From positions 22,841,038 through 22,905,037 of the forward strand of contig NC_056051.1 in assembly GCF_004379255.2 (NCBI RefSeq): 64,000 bases of DNA, given 5' to 3'. The first letter of the stretch is position 1. Every line of letters starts with the position of its first letter. This document shows, one piece after another, positions 35,538 to 46,529 of the stretch. The notes beneath the pieces were generated by a model. That model had not been told where the DNA came from, made no database searches, and saw only the letters and a list, made by a program, of their open reading frames with translations. Source of the DNA: Salvia splendens. Taxonomy: Eukaryota; Streptophyta; Magnoliopsida; Lamiales; Lamiaceae. Both the position numbers and the translations under genes were made by a program.

Positions 35538-38500
35538 GTGCAATAAATGTTTCATTATGAAGACATACCAAAGCCATGGTAATTAAGGTACCCCCACCTC
35601 CATACCGACACGGTACACACTCCAGATCAAAATAGTTCCTCAGGACCGCTCCAACATTTTCAAACTCGTTGTCGTCTATAAGAACAAACTTGCCCAACGT
35701 TTTAGGAGGCAAGTGACTTTCAAAAGTCTGCCAGAACTTACAAAATACCGGGGTACAGTTAAACACAATAGCAGATGCTAGCTTCCCAAGGCGAAACATT
35801 TGTAACTCTTCGATAGAATGCTTAAAAGCATCTGCAGCACTTGTGGCTGGTATTGACCAACCCTCAACATCAATAACCCATATGAATTGATCATTTGATT
35901 TTTGTGGGTAGTATGGCTTTAAAAAGAACTCAAACACATATGCCACCTTCCTATGCAGCGATACTTCCGTATCCTGTAATGAAAATACATGACAATTACA
36001 TATAACTCTAAGTAACTAATAGTTAGTAAATAGCTTTTGACATACCTTCATTCCACCTGCTCTAATTATTATAACATTTCGGCCCTTCTCATCCTTAAAG
36101 GTCCCTCCGAACATGTATCCAATATGCAAATATAAGAAATATATTTGTTCAATCATGTTGCGATAATCATCATGAACATTACGCGCTCTTACCGTTTGCT
36201 TCTGCTCATCAGAATAACCAGGTATGCCATCGTTGGAAGACATCTTGTCTGTCAAAGCAGCACAAAATTTAAAAAGAAAATCAATAACTAATAACTGATC
36301 AGATTATAAATATCAAGAACATGATCAAACAACAAAAAACATAGACCAAAAACTGATCAAACACAAAAAAAATTGAGGCGTACGAGTGTATAGGTCTTGT
36401 CCAAATAGCAGCAGAGTAGCTAAAATTGAGGCATTGTAATAAAGATTAACCTTCCACCAGCCTGCTGATTGTGATTTGAATTAATATATTGAAGAACATA
36501 TGTGAATAACTTTGATTTTATTATTTTTAACTCTAAAAGCACAAAATCACATTTGTGTTCACTTTCAAGAGTATTTTATAATCCAATTTGGAAGGCATGA
36601 CAATGAAATCCTTTTCCTCACATTATACATCACAACAAACCTTACTGCATTCATAATTTTTTAAGCTTCATTATTGTTGTATAAAGAATTTTATAGCAGA
36701 GACCAAGTTCCATTTGCATACGACACTTACATGAACAAAATTGCTTCAGCACAACAATTAGCAAAGCATGATCATAATTATCTCAAGAAATAAAGTCTAT
36801 TTAAAACAGAAATATACAAACAAAACACATACATCGCATAAGAGAGATTTCACCTGAAATACCTAGGAGTAGATATGTATGCCAACTAGCAGTAAAGTGT
36901 AGCATAATTTATAAAAACAAAAACGAATTAGGTCAAAAAAATTGAGTGTAAATTCAAGTATAATCTACAAAAGCATATTGATATACGAGGTAGACATATG
37001 AATTGAGTATAGGCCGGAGCAATTTTGGGGGAACAAATGAAAACGAAGTAGGACAAAACGTCAGTTCACGAACGATATTCTCAATAAAAAATAGATTGAA
37101 CACCGCTTTACTTACCAAAATCTGGACGGGGAGTCGTCAATTCAAAACCTCAGTAGTTGTATGTTCGAGTGAGGGTCCTCTTCTTCGTCAGTCTTTCTAG
37201 CCCTAATTTTAGCTACGAATGGTAGAAGGGTTTATAGTTTCTTTTTTCCTCAAACATCATCACAGCGGGGGTTAGGCGGACCCCCAACATGTCTATATCA
37301 AAACCAACATAGTGTCATACATTGACCAAGCCCTAAAGTGACTTGGTCCACAAAAGAGAAGCAAATAAAAAAAAGGCTAATAAACTACCTAGGATATCCC
37401 ACAAGCCGGGTACTATCCATCTAAGATATGAGAAAAGAAACATGATAATAACATGGGTGATGACCAAGTGATGGCCAAGCCCGAAGGAAGTACAAAGAGG
37501 ACAAATCAAAAACAAAAACCGATAGTAGTAGTAATCATCCATCTCGATATCTTAATCTGATGTTCGGATAACCCAACTGGTCCATCCTCAAAAGTGACTT
37601 CAAATACCGAGGCGCTGTATCTGCATCATAGAAAGTGATGGAAAGGGTCTGGACCCCCCTCCTTGCAAGAAAGTCGGCTGCCCAGTTACCTTCTCGGTGG
37701 ATGTGAAAGAACCTAACCTGCAGCTGTGAGAGCAAGATGCGGATGCGAGCCATGTGATGTCTCACGTCCGCCGCTCCCCTGCGTCCTGAAGTGAACACTG
37801 CGACCACTGCTGTTGCGTCCATCTTGACCCAAGCCTGTGATGAGAACTCCATAGCCATTGTCAACCCATGAAGATGAGCTAAAATCTCCGCCTCGAAGGC
37901 CGACGCAGCTACCAAGGGCGTGCAAAAGGCCCTCAAAAGAGAACCGTCTGAACCACGAACCACTCCCCCACCACCAGCCTGTCCCGTCGAGGTAGAGAAG
38001 GCCCCATGTATGTTCAGCTTCACCCAAGGATCATCGGGTGGATGTCAAAGCACACTCAAGGACTTCAGAACTCGCCGGCGAGGAGGAACTGAAGGCATGA
38101 AGTCGACAGTCGGGGTTCAACCGCGCCAATGAAGGGGGACTAGCACACCCGCCGCCACACGAATCCGCAAATGCTGAATCATCTGCCAAATAACATGGGA
38201 ATAACGAAAAGAAATGCCACGGTGCTTGCAGCTATTCCTCCCCGTCCAAATGAACCAATATACCAAGCAAGGAATAATAAAACTGATGTGCAATGGGGAG
38301 CCTTGTGAGAGGACCTCCACCAAAAATCTAATCTAAGTGCAATATCAGTGCACGTGTGAATGTGTGTGCTAATATAAGAGAACCAGCCATCGAAATAATC
38401 CCAAACAGATCTCGCCAACGGACACGACACAAACTAATGCCGACACGAATCGACTGAAAAAGAAGAGACACAACACAGACACTTGGATGCGAGAGAGATA

Positions 38501-39342
38501 CCACGAGTCTAAACATGACACTCAACAAGGACCTTCTGGAGGAGGAGGCGCCAGATGAAGACAGAGATAGTCGGGGTCAGCCCAGCATTCCAAACCATGC
38601 GAAGTCCGAAATGTCTAGGGGACCGTGTCCGGATGAGCTCCCAAGCTGAGGCCGTCGAGAACTCGCCATCACCTCCATCGCATCACATCCTGCCTACCCA
38701 CCTCAATCGGAACAGCCCTGATAATATCCAAAACATACAAAGGCACATCATACAAAGCCAAATAATCATGCAATTTTTCAATATGCCAAGTATGACCACG
38801 CCAAAACCTAGAGACCTCAGCGGGCAGGAAGATCAGTCCCAGGCGGACAATAGATCATAAGGGGGCGATCCCCGACCTACACGTCATCCCAGAAACTAAT
38901 CCGCCCTTCGTCGAGGGACCATCTAATGAAACCATGCACCTGACCCCTAATATCAGTGAGACGATGCCAGATAGGACTATCATGCTGAGAGTAAGGAGAA
39001 ATAAAAGCACGACCTGCATGGAAACAATACTTGCGCATGGTGAACTGCGCCCATAAAGACTCTTGTGCGAGAAATCTCCACCAGAGCTTGATGCTGAAAG
39101 CTTTGACGAGCTCACGAAAACGACGGATGCCAAGGCCTCCCTCATCCAACGGCAAGCAAATCTTCTTCCGCTAGATAACCCAGTGAATCTTCCTCTGCTG
39201 CCCAATCGTGCCCCAAAAGAACCTGGCCATTATCTGCTCCGAATCCCTCATCCAATACTCATACGGCTTCAGGACCTGGAAGATGTGAAGAGGGATAGTG
39301 ACTAGGGTGCTCTTAATCAGAGTAAGACGACCTCCAAGAGAA
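35538..39342 (-). repeat. Left arm of a large inverted duplication
   Basis: This arm is the reverse complement of 39899-43899 with many small differences. It contains, from the centre outward, a LINE 3' portion and a SEC14-like gene. Homology starts at CCTCCAAGAGAA (39342) and ends outside near AATGAAACATTTATTGCACC (35540s). Both arms share the same junction between the LINE A-rich tail and the gene leader. Confidence 0.92.
35569..37238 (-). pseudogene. SEC14-like gene, left copy, probably defective
   Basis: Untranslated first exon (to ~37113, donor GTAAGT), then exon 36243-36193 (MSSNDGIPGYSDEQKQT), exon from about 36123 to 36046 (FGGTFKDEKGRNVIIIRAGG) and exon 35973-35569 (VAYVFEFFLKPYYPQ, FIWVIDVEGWSIPATSAAD, TPVFCKFWQTFESHLPPKTL, CRYGGGGTLITMAL). 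The last exon matches the lipid-binding CRAL-TRIO fold of SEC14-type phosphatidylinositol transfer proteins. The CRAL_TRIO_N exon is absent. The acceptor before FGGTF, TTTGCAG in the right copy, is TTTGCAT here. Without it the intron would read through in frame (VRARNVHDDYRN...), so a longer protein remains possible. No proper 3' end is seen. Confidence 0.72.
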
Positions 39343-39540
39343 AGATGTCTATGAGACAAGCTGTGAATCCGGTCCACCTTCTTCTGTCGGATCTCTAAAA
39401 GGTAGTCGGCCTTCAGCCCCCCTAAGAGGGAAGCTGTGAATCCGAGTGCAAGCACATGGGCCGCTCGGCGATGACTTGCTATGCTTCTGGGAAACGGCAT
39501 ATGCCTCCTAAGAGGGATTATTCTCAAGGGCTGCCCCACA
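37239..39540 (-). mobile_element. L1-type LINE, 3' part, left arm
   Basis: Minus-strand pieces: HRHLSLGGRLTLIKSTLVTI, ARFFWGTIGQQRKIHWV, LPLDEGGLGIRRFRELVKAF, GRISFWDDV (C-terminal RT and thumb of plant L1 elements), WELIRTRSPRHFGLRMVWNA (zf-RVT), and a 160-residue RNase H domain at 38023-37535 (GAFSTSTGQAGGGGVVRGSD ... FHIHREGNWAADFLARRG). Several stops and shifts break the reading frame. The first RNase H Asp is replaced (NIHGAF). The element ends with an A-rich tail (T run at about 37240 on the plus strand). Confidence 0.9.
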
Positions 39541-39541
39541 G

Positions 39542-41988
39542 CACAGGCCGACTCCCAACAGAGAGGAAGAGTCGCGTCATGCAGAGCAGCCTCTAGCTGC
39601 GAGTGTTGCGGCTGGTAAACAGCCTCAGGCTCAGCGGCAGCAGCCTAGCGCAAGCCAGGCCACAGAGAGGCCTCCCCATCGAAAGACGGCCCCTAGTTTT
39701 GTCTTACATCCAGGGTCTTCTTCAGCAGCCGCAGATGGCTCACAGGTTGTAGAGGACGACGGTTTCGTTGCGCCTAAGAAGAAGACCAAGAGCGCAGCTA
39801 GTTGTGAGAGGCAGCGAGAGGCGTCGGGAAAAGAGGCAGGCGAAAGCCTCCTCGGCGAGGACAGTGTCAGAGGGACAGCGGGGAGCTGAGGCGGATAAGT
39901 TCTCTTGGAGGTCGCCTTGCTCTGATCAAGAGCACCCTAGTCATTATCCCTCTTCACATCTTCCAGGTCCTGAAGCCGTATGAGTATTGGATGAGGGATT
40001 TTGAGCAGATCATGGCCAGGTTCTTTTGGGGCACGGTTGGGCAACAGAGGAAGATTCACTAGGTTAGCTAGCGGAAGAAGATTTGCTTCCCATTGGATGA
40101 GGGAGGCCTCGACATCCGTCATTTTCGTGAGCTCGTCAAAGCTTTCAACATCAAGCTCTGGTGGAGATTTCTCGCACATGATTCTTTATGGGCGCAGTTC
40201 GCCATGCGCAAGTATTGTTTCCATGCTGGTCGTGCTTTTATTTCTCCTCACTCTCCGCATGATGGTCCTATCTCGAATCGTCTCAATTATGTTAGGGGTC
40301 AGGTGCATGGTTTCATTAGATGGTCCTTCGACGAAGGGCGGATTAGTTTCTGGGATGACGTGTGGGTCGGGGATCGCCCCCTTAGGACCAATTGTCCGCT
40401 CGGGACTGATCTTCCTGCCGCTGACGTCTCTAGGTTTTGGCGTGATCATACTTGACATAGTGAAAAATTGCATGATTATTTGGCTTTGTGTGGTGTGCCT
40501 TTGTATGTTTTGGATATTATCAGGGCTGTTTCGATTGAGGTGGGCAGACGGGATGTGATGCGATGGAGCCTGACTGGTGATGGCGAGTTCTTGACGGCCT
40601 CAGCTTGGGAGCTCATCCGGACACGGTCCCCTAGACATTTCGGACTCCGCATGGTTTGGAATGCTGGGTTGATCCCGACTATCTCTATCTTCATATGACG
40701 CTTCCTAGTCTAGAGGGTCCCTGTTGAGTGTCATGTTTAGACTCGGGGTATCTCTCTCGCATCCAAGTGTCTGTGTTGTGTCTCTTATTTTTCAGTCGAG
40801 TCGTGTTAGCATTTGTTTGTGTCGTGTCCGTTGGGGAGATCTGTTTGGGATTATTTCGATGGCTGGTTCCCTTATATTAGCACACACATTCACACGTGTA
40901 ATGATATTGCACTTAGATTAGGTTTTTGGTGGAGGTCCTCTCCCAGGGCTCCCACCTTACACATTAGTTTTATTATTCTTTACTTGGTATATTAGTTCAT
41001 TTGGACGGGGAGGAATAGCTGCAAGCACCGCGACATTTCTTTTCGTTCTTCCCATGTTATTTGGCAGGAGCATTTGCGGATTCTTGTGGCGGCGGGTGGG
41101 CTAGTCCCCCTTCATTGGCGCGGTTGCACCCCGACTGTCGACTTCATGCCTTCAGTTCCTCCTCGCCGGCGAGTTCTGAGGTCCTTGAGTGTGCTTTGGC
41201 ATCCACCCGATGATCCTTGAGTGAAGCTGAACACAGATGGGGCCTTCTCTACCTCGGCGGGACAGGCTGGTGGTGGGGGAGTGGTTCGTGGTTCAGATGG
41301 TTCTCTTTTGAGGGTCTTTTGCACTCCCCCGGTAGCTGCGTCGGCCTTCGAGGCGGAGCTTTTAGCTCTTCTTCATGGGTTGACAATGGCTATGGAGTTC
41401 TCATCACAGGTTTGGGTCAAGATGGACGCAGCAGCAGTGGTCGCAGTGTTCACTTCAGGGAGCGGCGAACGTGAGACATCACATGGCTCGCATCTGCATC
41501 TTGCTCTCACAGCTGCAGGTTAGGTTCTCTCACATCCATTGAGAGGGTAACCGGGCAGCCAACTTTCTTGGAGGTAGGGGGTCCAGACCCTCACCATCAC
41601 TTTCTATGATGCAGATACAGTGCCTCGATATTTGAAGTCACTTGTGAGGATGGACCAGTTGGGTTATCCGAACTTCAGATTCAGATATCGAGATGAATGA
41701 TTACTACTACTCTTGGTTTTTGTTTTTGATTTGTCCTCTCTGTACTTCCTTCGGGCTTGGTCATCACCCATGTTACTATCATGTTTCTTTTCTCGTATCT
41801 TAGATAGATAGTACCCGGCTTGTGGGGATATCCTAGGTAGTTTATTAGCTTTTTTTATTTGCTTCTCTTTTGTGGACCAAGTCACTTTTGGGCTTGGTCA
41901 ACGTATGACACTACATTGGTTTTGATATAGACAGGTTGGGGGTCCGCCTAACCCCCGCCGTGATTGTGTTTGAGGAAAAAAAAAACCT
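39542..41988 (+). mobile_element. L1-type LINE, internally deleted, right arm and spacer
   Basis: 39542-39889 is an open Gln/Ala/Ser-rich frame with VEDDGFVAPKKKTKSAA, reading like the end of a plant LINE ORF1. It stops just before RT sequence begins abruptly at ~39899 (LVIIPLHIFQVLKPYEYW). Most of RT is deleted. Then follow ARFFWGTVGQQRKIH, DEGGLDIRHFRELVKAFNIK, FDEGRISFWDDVWVGDRPL, WELIRTRSPRHFGLRMVWNA, and an RNase H (NTDGAFSTSAGQ, 41221-41520) that is frameshifted before FHIHR-type sequence. The element ends in an A-rich tail at 41979-41988 directly next to the SEC14 leader. Confidence 0.87.
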
Positions 41989-43899
41989 AAACCCTTCTAC
42001 CATTCGTAGCTAAAATTAGGGCTAGAAAGACTGACGAAGAAGAGGACCATTACTCGAACATACAACTACTGAGGTTTTGAATTGACGACTCCCCGTCCAG
42101 ATTTTGGTAAGTAAAGTGGTGTTCAATATATTTTTTATTGAGAATATCGTTCGTGGACTGACGTTTTGCCCTACTTCGTTTTCATTTGTTCATCCAAAAT
42201 TGCTCCGGCCTATACCCAATTCATATATCTACCTCGTATATCAATATGCTTTTGTAGATTATACTTGAATTTACACTCATTTTTTTTGACCTAATTCGTT
42301 TTTGTTTTCATAAATTAACCTACACTTTCATGCTAGTTGGCATACATATCTACTCCTAGGTATTTCAGGTGAAATCTCTCTTATGCGATGTATGTGTTTT
42401 GTTTGTATACTTCTATTTTAAATAGACTTTATTTCTTGAGATAATTATGTTCATGCTTTGCTAATTGTTGTGCTGAAGCAATTTTGTTCATGCTTTGCTA
42501 ATTGTTGTGCTGAAGCAATTTTGTTCATGTAAGTGTCGTATGCAAATGGAACTTGATCTCTGCTATAAAATTCTTTATACAACAATAATGAAGCTTAAAA
42601 AATTATGAATGCAGTAAGGTTTGTTGTGATGTATAATGTGAGGAAAATGATTTCATTGTCATGCCTTCCCAATTGGATTATAAAATACTCTCGAAAGTGA
42701 ACATAAATGTGATTTTGTGCTTTTAGAGTTAAAAATAATAAAATCAAAGTTATTCCCATATGTTCTTCAATATATTAATTCAAATCACAATCAGCAGGCT
42801 GGTGGAAGGTTAATCCTTATTACAATGCCTCAATTTTAGCTACTCTGTTGCTATTTGGACAAGACCTATACTCTCGTACGCCTCAATTTTTTTGGTGTTT
42901 GATCAGTTTTTGGTTTGTGATTTTTGTTGTTTGATCATGTTTAATCTGATCAGTTATTTGGTTATTGATTTTCTTTTAAAATTTTGTGCTGCTTTGACAG
43001 ACAAGATGTCTTCCAACGATGGCATGCCTGGTTATTCTGATGAGCAGAAGCAAACTGTAAGAGCGCATAATGTTCATGATGATTATCGCAACATGATTGA
43101 GCAAATATATTTCTTATATTTGCAGATTGGATACATGTTCGGAGGGACCTTTAAGGATGAGAAGGGCCGAAATGTTATAATAATTAGAGCAGGTGGAATG
43201 AAGGCATGTCAAAAACTATTTACTAATTATTTTAGTTACTTGGAGTTATATGTAATTGTCCTGCCTTTTCATTACAGGATACGGAAGTATCGCTGCATAG
43301 GAAGGTGGCATATGTGTTTGAGTTCTTTTTAAAGGCATACTACCCACAAAAATCAAATGATCAATTCATATGGGTTATTGATGTTGAGGGCTGGTCAGTA
43401 CCAACCACAAGTGCTGCAGATGCTTTTAAGCATTCTGTCGAATAGTTACAAATGCTTCGCCTTGGGAAGCTAGCATCTGCTATTGTACTCCCTCCGTCCC
43501 GGACTACTTGCACTTATTTCCTTTCTGGACGTCCCAAGTTATTTGCACTCTTTCCATTTTTAGTAAAAAATTTCACCTACAGCCGTAATATTTGACTTTG
43601 CTATACACTCATTCCTTAATCTCCGTGCCGAAAATGAAACGTGCGAATAGTGCGGGACGGAGGGAGTATTTTTACTGTACCACGGTATTTCGTAAGTTCT
43701 GGCAGGCTTTTGAAAGTCACTTGCCTCCTAAAACGTTGGGCAAGTTTGTTCTTATAGACGACAACGAGTTTGAAGATGTTGGAGCGGTCATGAGGAACTA
43801 TTTTGATTTGGAGTGTGTACATTGTCGGTATGGAGGTGGGGGTACCTTACTTACCATGGCTTTGGTATGTCTTTATAATGACACATTTATTGCACCTAT
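41989..43899 (+). pseudogene. SEC14-like gene, right copy, disrupted
   Basis: Same exon order as the left copy: leader exon ending ATTTTG/GTAAGT at ~42108, exon from 43005 (MSSNDGMPGYSDEQKQT), exon with FGGTFKDEKGRNVIIIRAGG (here the acceptor TTTGCAG is kept), and the CRAL-TRIO exon. In the last exon a GAG codon of the left copy (SIEELQM) is TAG (SVE stop LQM, ~43443). A Stowaway-like MITE then interrupts the same exon after KLASAIV. Two independent hits make it a pseudogene. Confidence 0.88.
43488..43666. mobile_element. Stowaway-like MITE, 179 bp, in the SEC14 exon
   Basis: TA flanks at 43486-43487 and 43667-43668. Ends CTCCCTCCGTCCCGGACTAC and inverse. Same length and family as the MITE at 9086-9264. 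Confidence 0.92.
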
Positions 43900-44658
43900 A
43901 AGATTTTTCTGTTGTCTGAAATCTAAGGAGTCTGCTATTGATTCATTTTATGAGCTACGAGTGCAGTGTTATTTCTGTACTTGTATTAAAAACTTTGGTT
44001 TACTTGACCTCTACATCTGTATCTGCAAACCCTCTATCTATTTTTGAAATATCTGTGTATAGTTTCCTAAATATTAGTAAGATTCATCATATTGAAGTTC
44101 ATCATATGCCTGTTTCGTATTTTTATTAGTAAGATTGTAGCATAGTCAATGTTATGAATTTGCCACCACGAATCAGTATTTCTGCTTTCTTTGTTTAAGG
44201 TTGGTGTTGTGCTGCACTTATGATGAAATTGAATAGCCTCTACTCTTATGATCGAATTCTTCAAATGAGTGGTACTTGTATTAGAATGAAGATCGCTGCA
44301 ACTTGTATTAGAATGAAGATCGCTGCAAGGTTTAATTAAGCCTTGCGCTCACATGGGCTGTTTTGATCTGGACGTATTTGTGGAGATGAACCAACCGTTC
44401 CAGGAAAGGTAAAATTGATTATATACTTAAATGCATGTTCTTGCTGTGAACAAGTTTTGAATCATTTATATTCAAGACCTTCCTCGGTATTGTTTTTATG
44501 ATCTTGAGTGCTGTTTGAGAATGCAGTGGCAATGTCCCATTAGTCTGAAATCTTGGTAGAATATCATCATAGATCCTTATTTCAATCGGATATCACACAA
44601 GGTACTTGTGTCTTGTTGTATTATCTCATCTACCATCTTGGTTAATATCATCCTCCCG
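43900..44658. other. Intergenic, with a 27-bp tandem duplication
   Basis: Beyond the palindrome the sequence shows ACTTGTATTAGAATGAAGAT twice in tandem (about 44273-44328). A few exon-like scraps occur ([19 protein letters not shown] near 44352) but no gene can be assembled. Confidence 0.5.
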
Positions 44659-45382
44659 AGACATCACCAAACCGAACCGGCACCGGAACCGCCGGTTCCG
44701 ACGGGCCGGTTCAGGTTCCAATTTTTGGCGAACCGTAACCGGCGGTTCGGCGGTTTCCGACATAATTTCAAGCCTACTCCCTAGCCTTTTCAGAAACCAC
44801 TCCCGCGGCCGCCGGTTTTGACTAAAATCGTGGACGGAAATCGGCGGTTCCACCGATAAAACTGGCGGTACCCCCTACTCTTCATTTCTACTAGAGCACA
44901 AGTTGCCCCTTTATTTCGAATATGTAATTTTGTAAATTGTAATGAAGACTTTAAGTCTTTTGTAATTTATAATTTTGAAGTTGTAATTTCTAATTTTTAT
45001 GTTGTAATTCGTAAATTTTAACTTGTAATTTGTAATTTTAAAGTTGTAATTTGTAATTTTGAAATTGTAATTTGTATCAATAAAATTACATTTGTACATC
45101 GCTTCATTCTAATTTTATTTACGCAAGTTTTTTTACATTTTTAACTTGAATTACAATTTACAATGTAAAAAAAAAAATCGGATTGAACTGCCAAACCGCC
45201 CGAACCGGACCGGAACCGGATGACCACCGACGGTTCAGCCGGTTCAAGTGAACCGCCGGTTCACGGTTCATGAACCGGAACCGTGAGGTCTTGGCCGGGC
45301 CGGTTCAGGTTCCACCAATTCTTGAACTGGAACCGCCGGTTCCGAACCGTGAACCGGCGGTTCACGAACTGTGGTGGCGTCT
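44659..45382. mobile_element. TIR element packed with CCGGTT/AACCGG motifs, 9-bp target duplication
   Basis: ATCCTCCCG at 44650-44658 recurs at 45384-45392. Inside, AGACATCACCAAA is mirrored by AGACGCCACCACA. Both ends (~180 bp each) consist of overlapping CGGTTC, CCGGAACC and CGGCGGTTC motifs in both orientations. The centre is AT-rich with TTGTAATTTGTAATTTT-type repeats. It has no transposase. A 9-bp duplication suggests Mutator-like, but the subterminal motif array is also seen in hAT elements. Confidence 0.7.
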
Positions 45383-45689
45383 AATCCTCCCGTCATTATG
45401 TATTACAGATGCAGGAGGCTGGAGAAGATGCGCAGTACAGCCTGACGGCTCCATTCTTGGCGTGCTAAGGCGGATGGAGATCGTAGATGCCTTGGAGAGC
45501 TTGGGCTGTGGCATTTATCAAGTGAAGCGGAATCATAGCCAAAAGCAGAAAGCTAAACATGAGATGGGTTCTGATGGCCATGGTGCTCTAAATATAGGAA
45601 TTAGAAGGACCCAAAATGATTGCTGGGAAGTTAATAAAGCTATTATTAATTCACTAGGTGTCTGACCTGACCTGACCTGCAATTAGACT

Positions 45690-46261
45690 TGAACAAAGCA
45701 ATCGTATTAGTAGCACTGGTAGCGGCAGAGATGGTGAAGATGGCAGTGTTAATTGATTTCTTCTATCCATGCCCCTGAACTAATTGCCCATAGTGAAGCT
45801 GGCGGTACTATAGATCGACGATGGATGGGTCGATGTACCGCCAGCGCTAAGACCGCCTGTATCTCCCTCTCTGCTGCCTCCAGCACACGTGCATGAATTC
45901 GCCTCATTATGTCATCATACCCCCACCGCTACCGCCCGCACCAAAACCACTACCACTACCACTATCAGCCACTCTGGATATATAAAAGAAACGTAAAGAG
46001 ATAGATACTCGTTAATACAAGTGGTGCGGATGAAATGAAGTTCAACGAGCCGTATTTATAGAATTTTTGAAAAAAAATAATCAAATAATCGGGACGTCCG
46101 CGCGGACGTCCGTGGGGTCAACGCAATGGCGGACGTCCCGGGAACCCCGCGGAACTCCGATGTCCGCAGCGGATGTCCGTATCCGCGTCACCCTTGCACA
46201 ATGGCGGACGTCCGGCACGCCGGTCGGACGTCCATCGGGACAGACGCCATTGTGGATGCTC
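45690..46261 (-). mobile_element. PIF/Harbinger fragment, transposase 5' end
   Basis: The outer end at 46261 reads, on the minus strand, GAGCATCCACAATGGCG next to TAA (46262-46264), followed by crowded GGACGTCCG motifs and then a leader with CGGCTCGTTGAACTTC. The same leader and motifs occur in the element at 58426-60629, so they are one family. Minus-strand sequence further in (HARVLEAAEREIQAVLA) resembles the beginning of a Harbinger transposase ORF. The other end was not found, so it is truncated around 45690 or earlier. Confidence 0.72.
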
Positions 46262-46529
46262 TAATATGAGCTGCCATAAAAAAGCGAAAAATATTGAAAA
46301 GACAAAATTGCCCAAATATTAAAAGGGTATTTTCGTATAAAAAATTGTCAAAAGGACTAAATTTGAAATAATGTAATTTGAGAGTTGCAAAATTGAAATG
46401 CCTTGCACATATTTCCAAATCGCACCCCAAAGTATGATAAATAGTAAAAGTAAACATTTCCACCAATTCCAATCACTCTCTACTGTTTACTGACCAGGCT
46501 CTGATTCCCCTATTTGGAAGAACATAGAG

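Larger units (their letters stand above)
39899..43899 (+). repeat. Right arm of the large inverted duplication
   Basis: The inverse of 35538-39342. The arms are separated by 556 bp (39343-39898). This arm additionally holds a 179-bp Stowaway-like MITE (43488-43666) and a 39-bp tandem duplication (about 42450-42528, GTTCATGCTTTGCTAATTGT twice) that are absent from the left arm, so both arose after the duplication. Confidence 0.92.

Noticed and set aside
36016..36255. VRARNVHDDYRNMIEQIYFLYL as a genuine conserved protein segment of the SEC14-like genes
   Set aside because: In copies with intact sites it lies between GTAAGAGC and TTTGCAG and is best explained as an intron that happens to be open in two copies.
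45270..45665. 131-residue open frame with GGWRRCAVQPDGSILGVLRR
   Set aside because: It starts inside the CCGGTT-rich transposon and has no recognisable domain. A possible acceptor (TATTACAG, ~45407) precedes part of it, so a lone exon is possible but cannot be supported.
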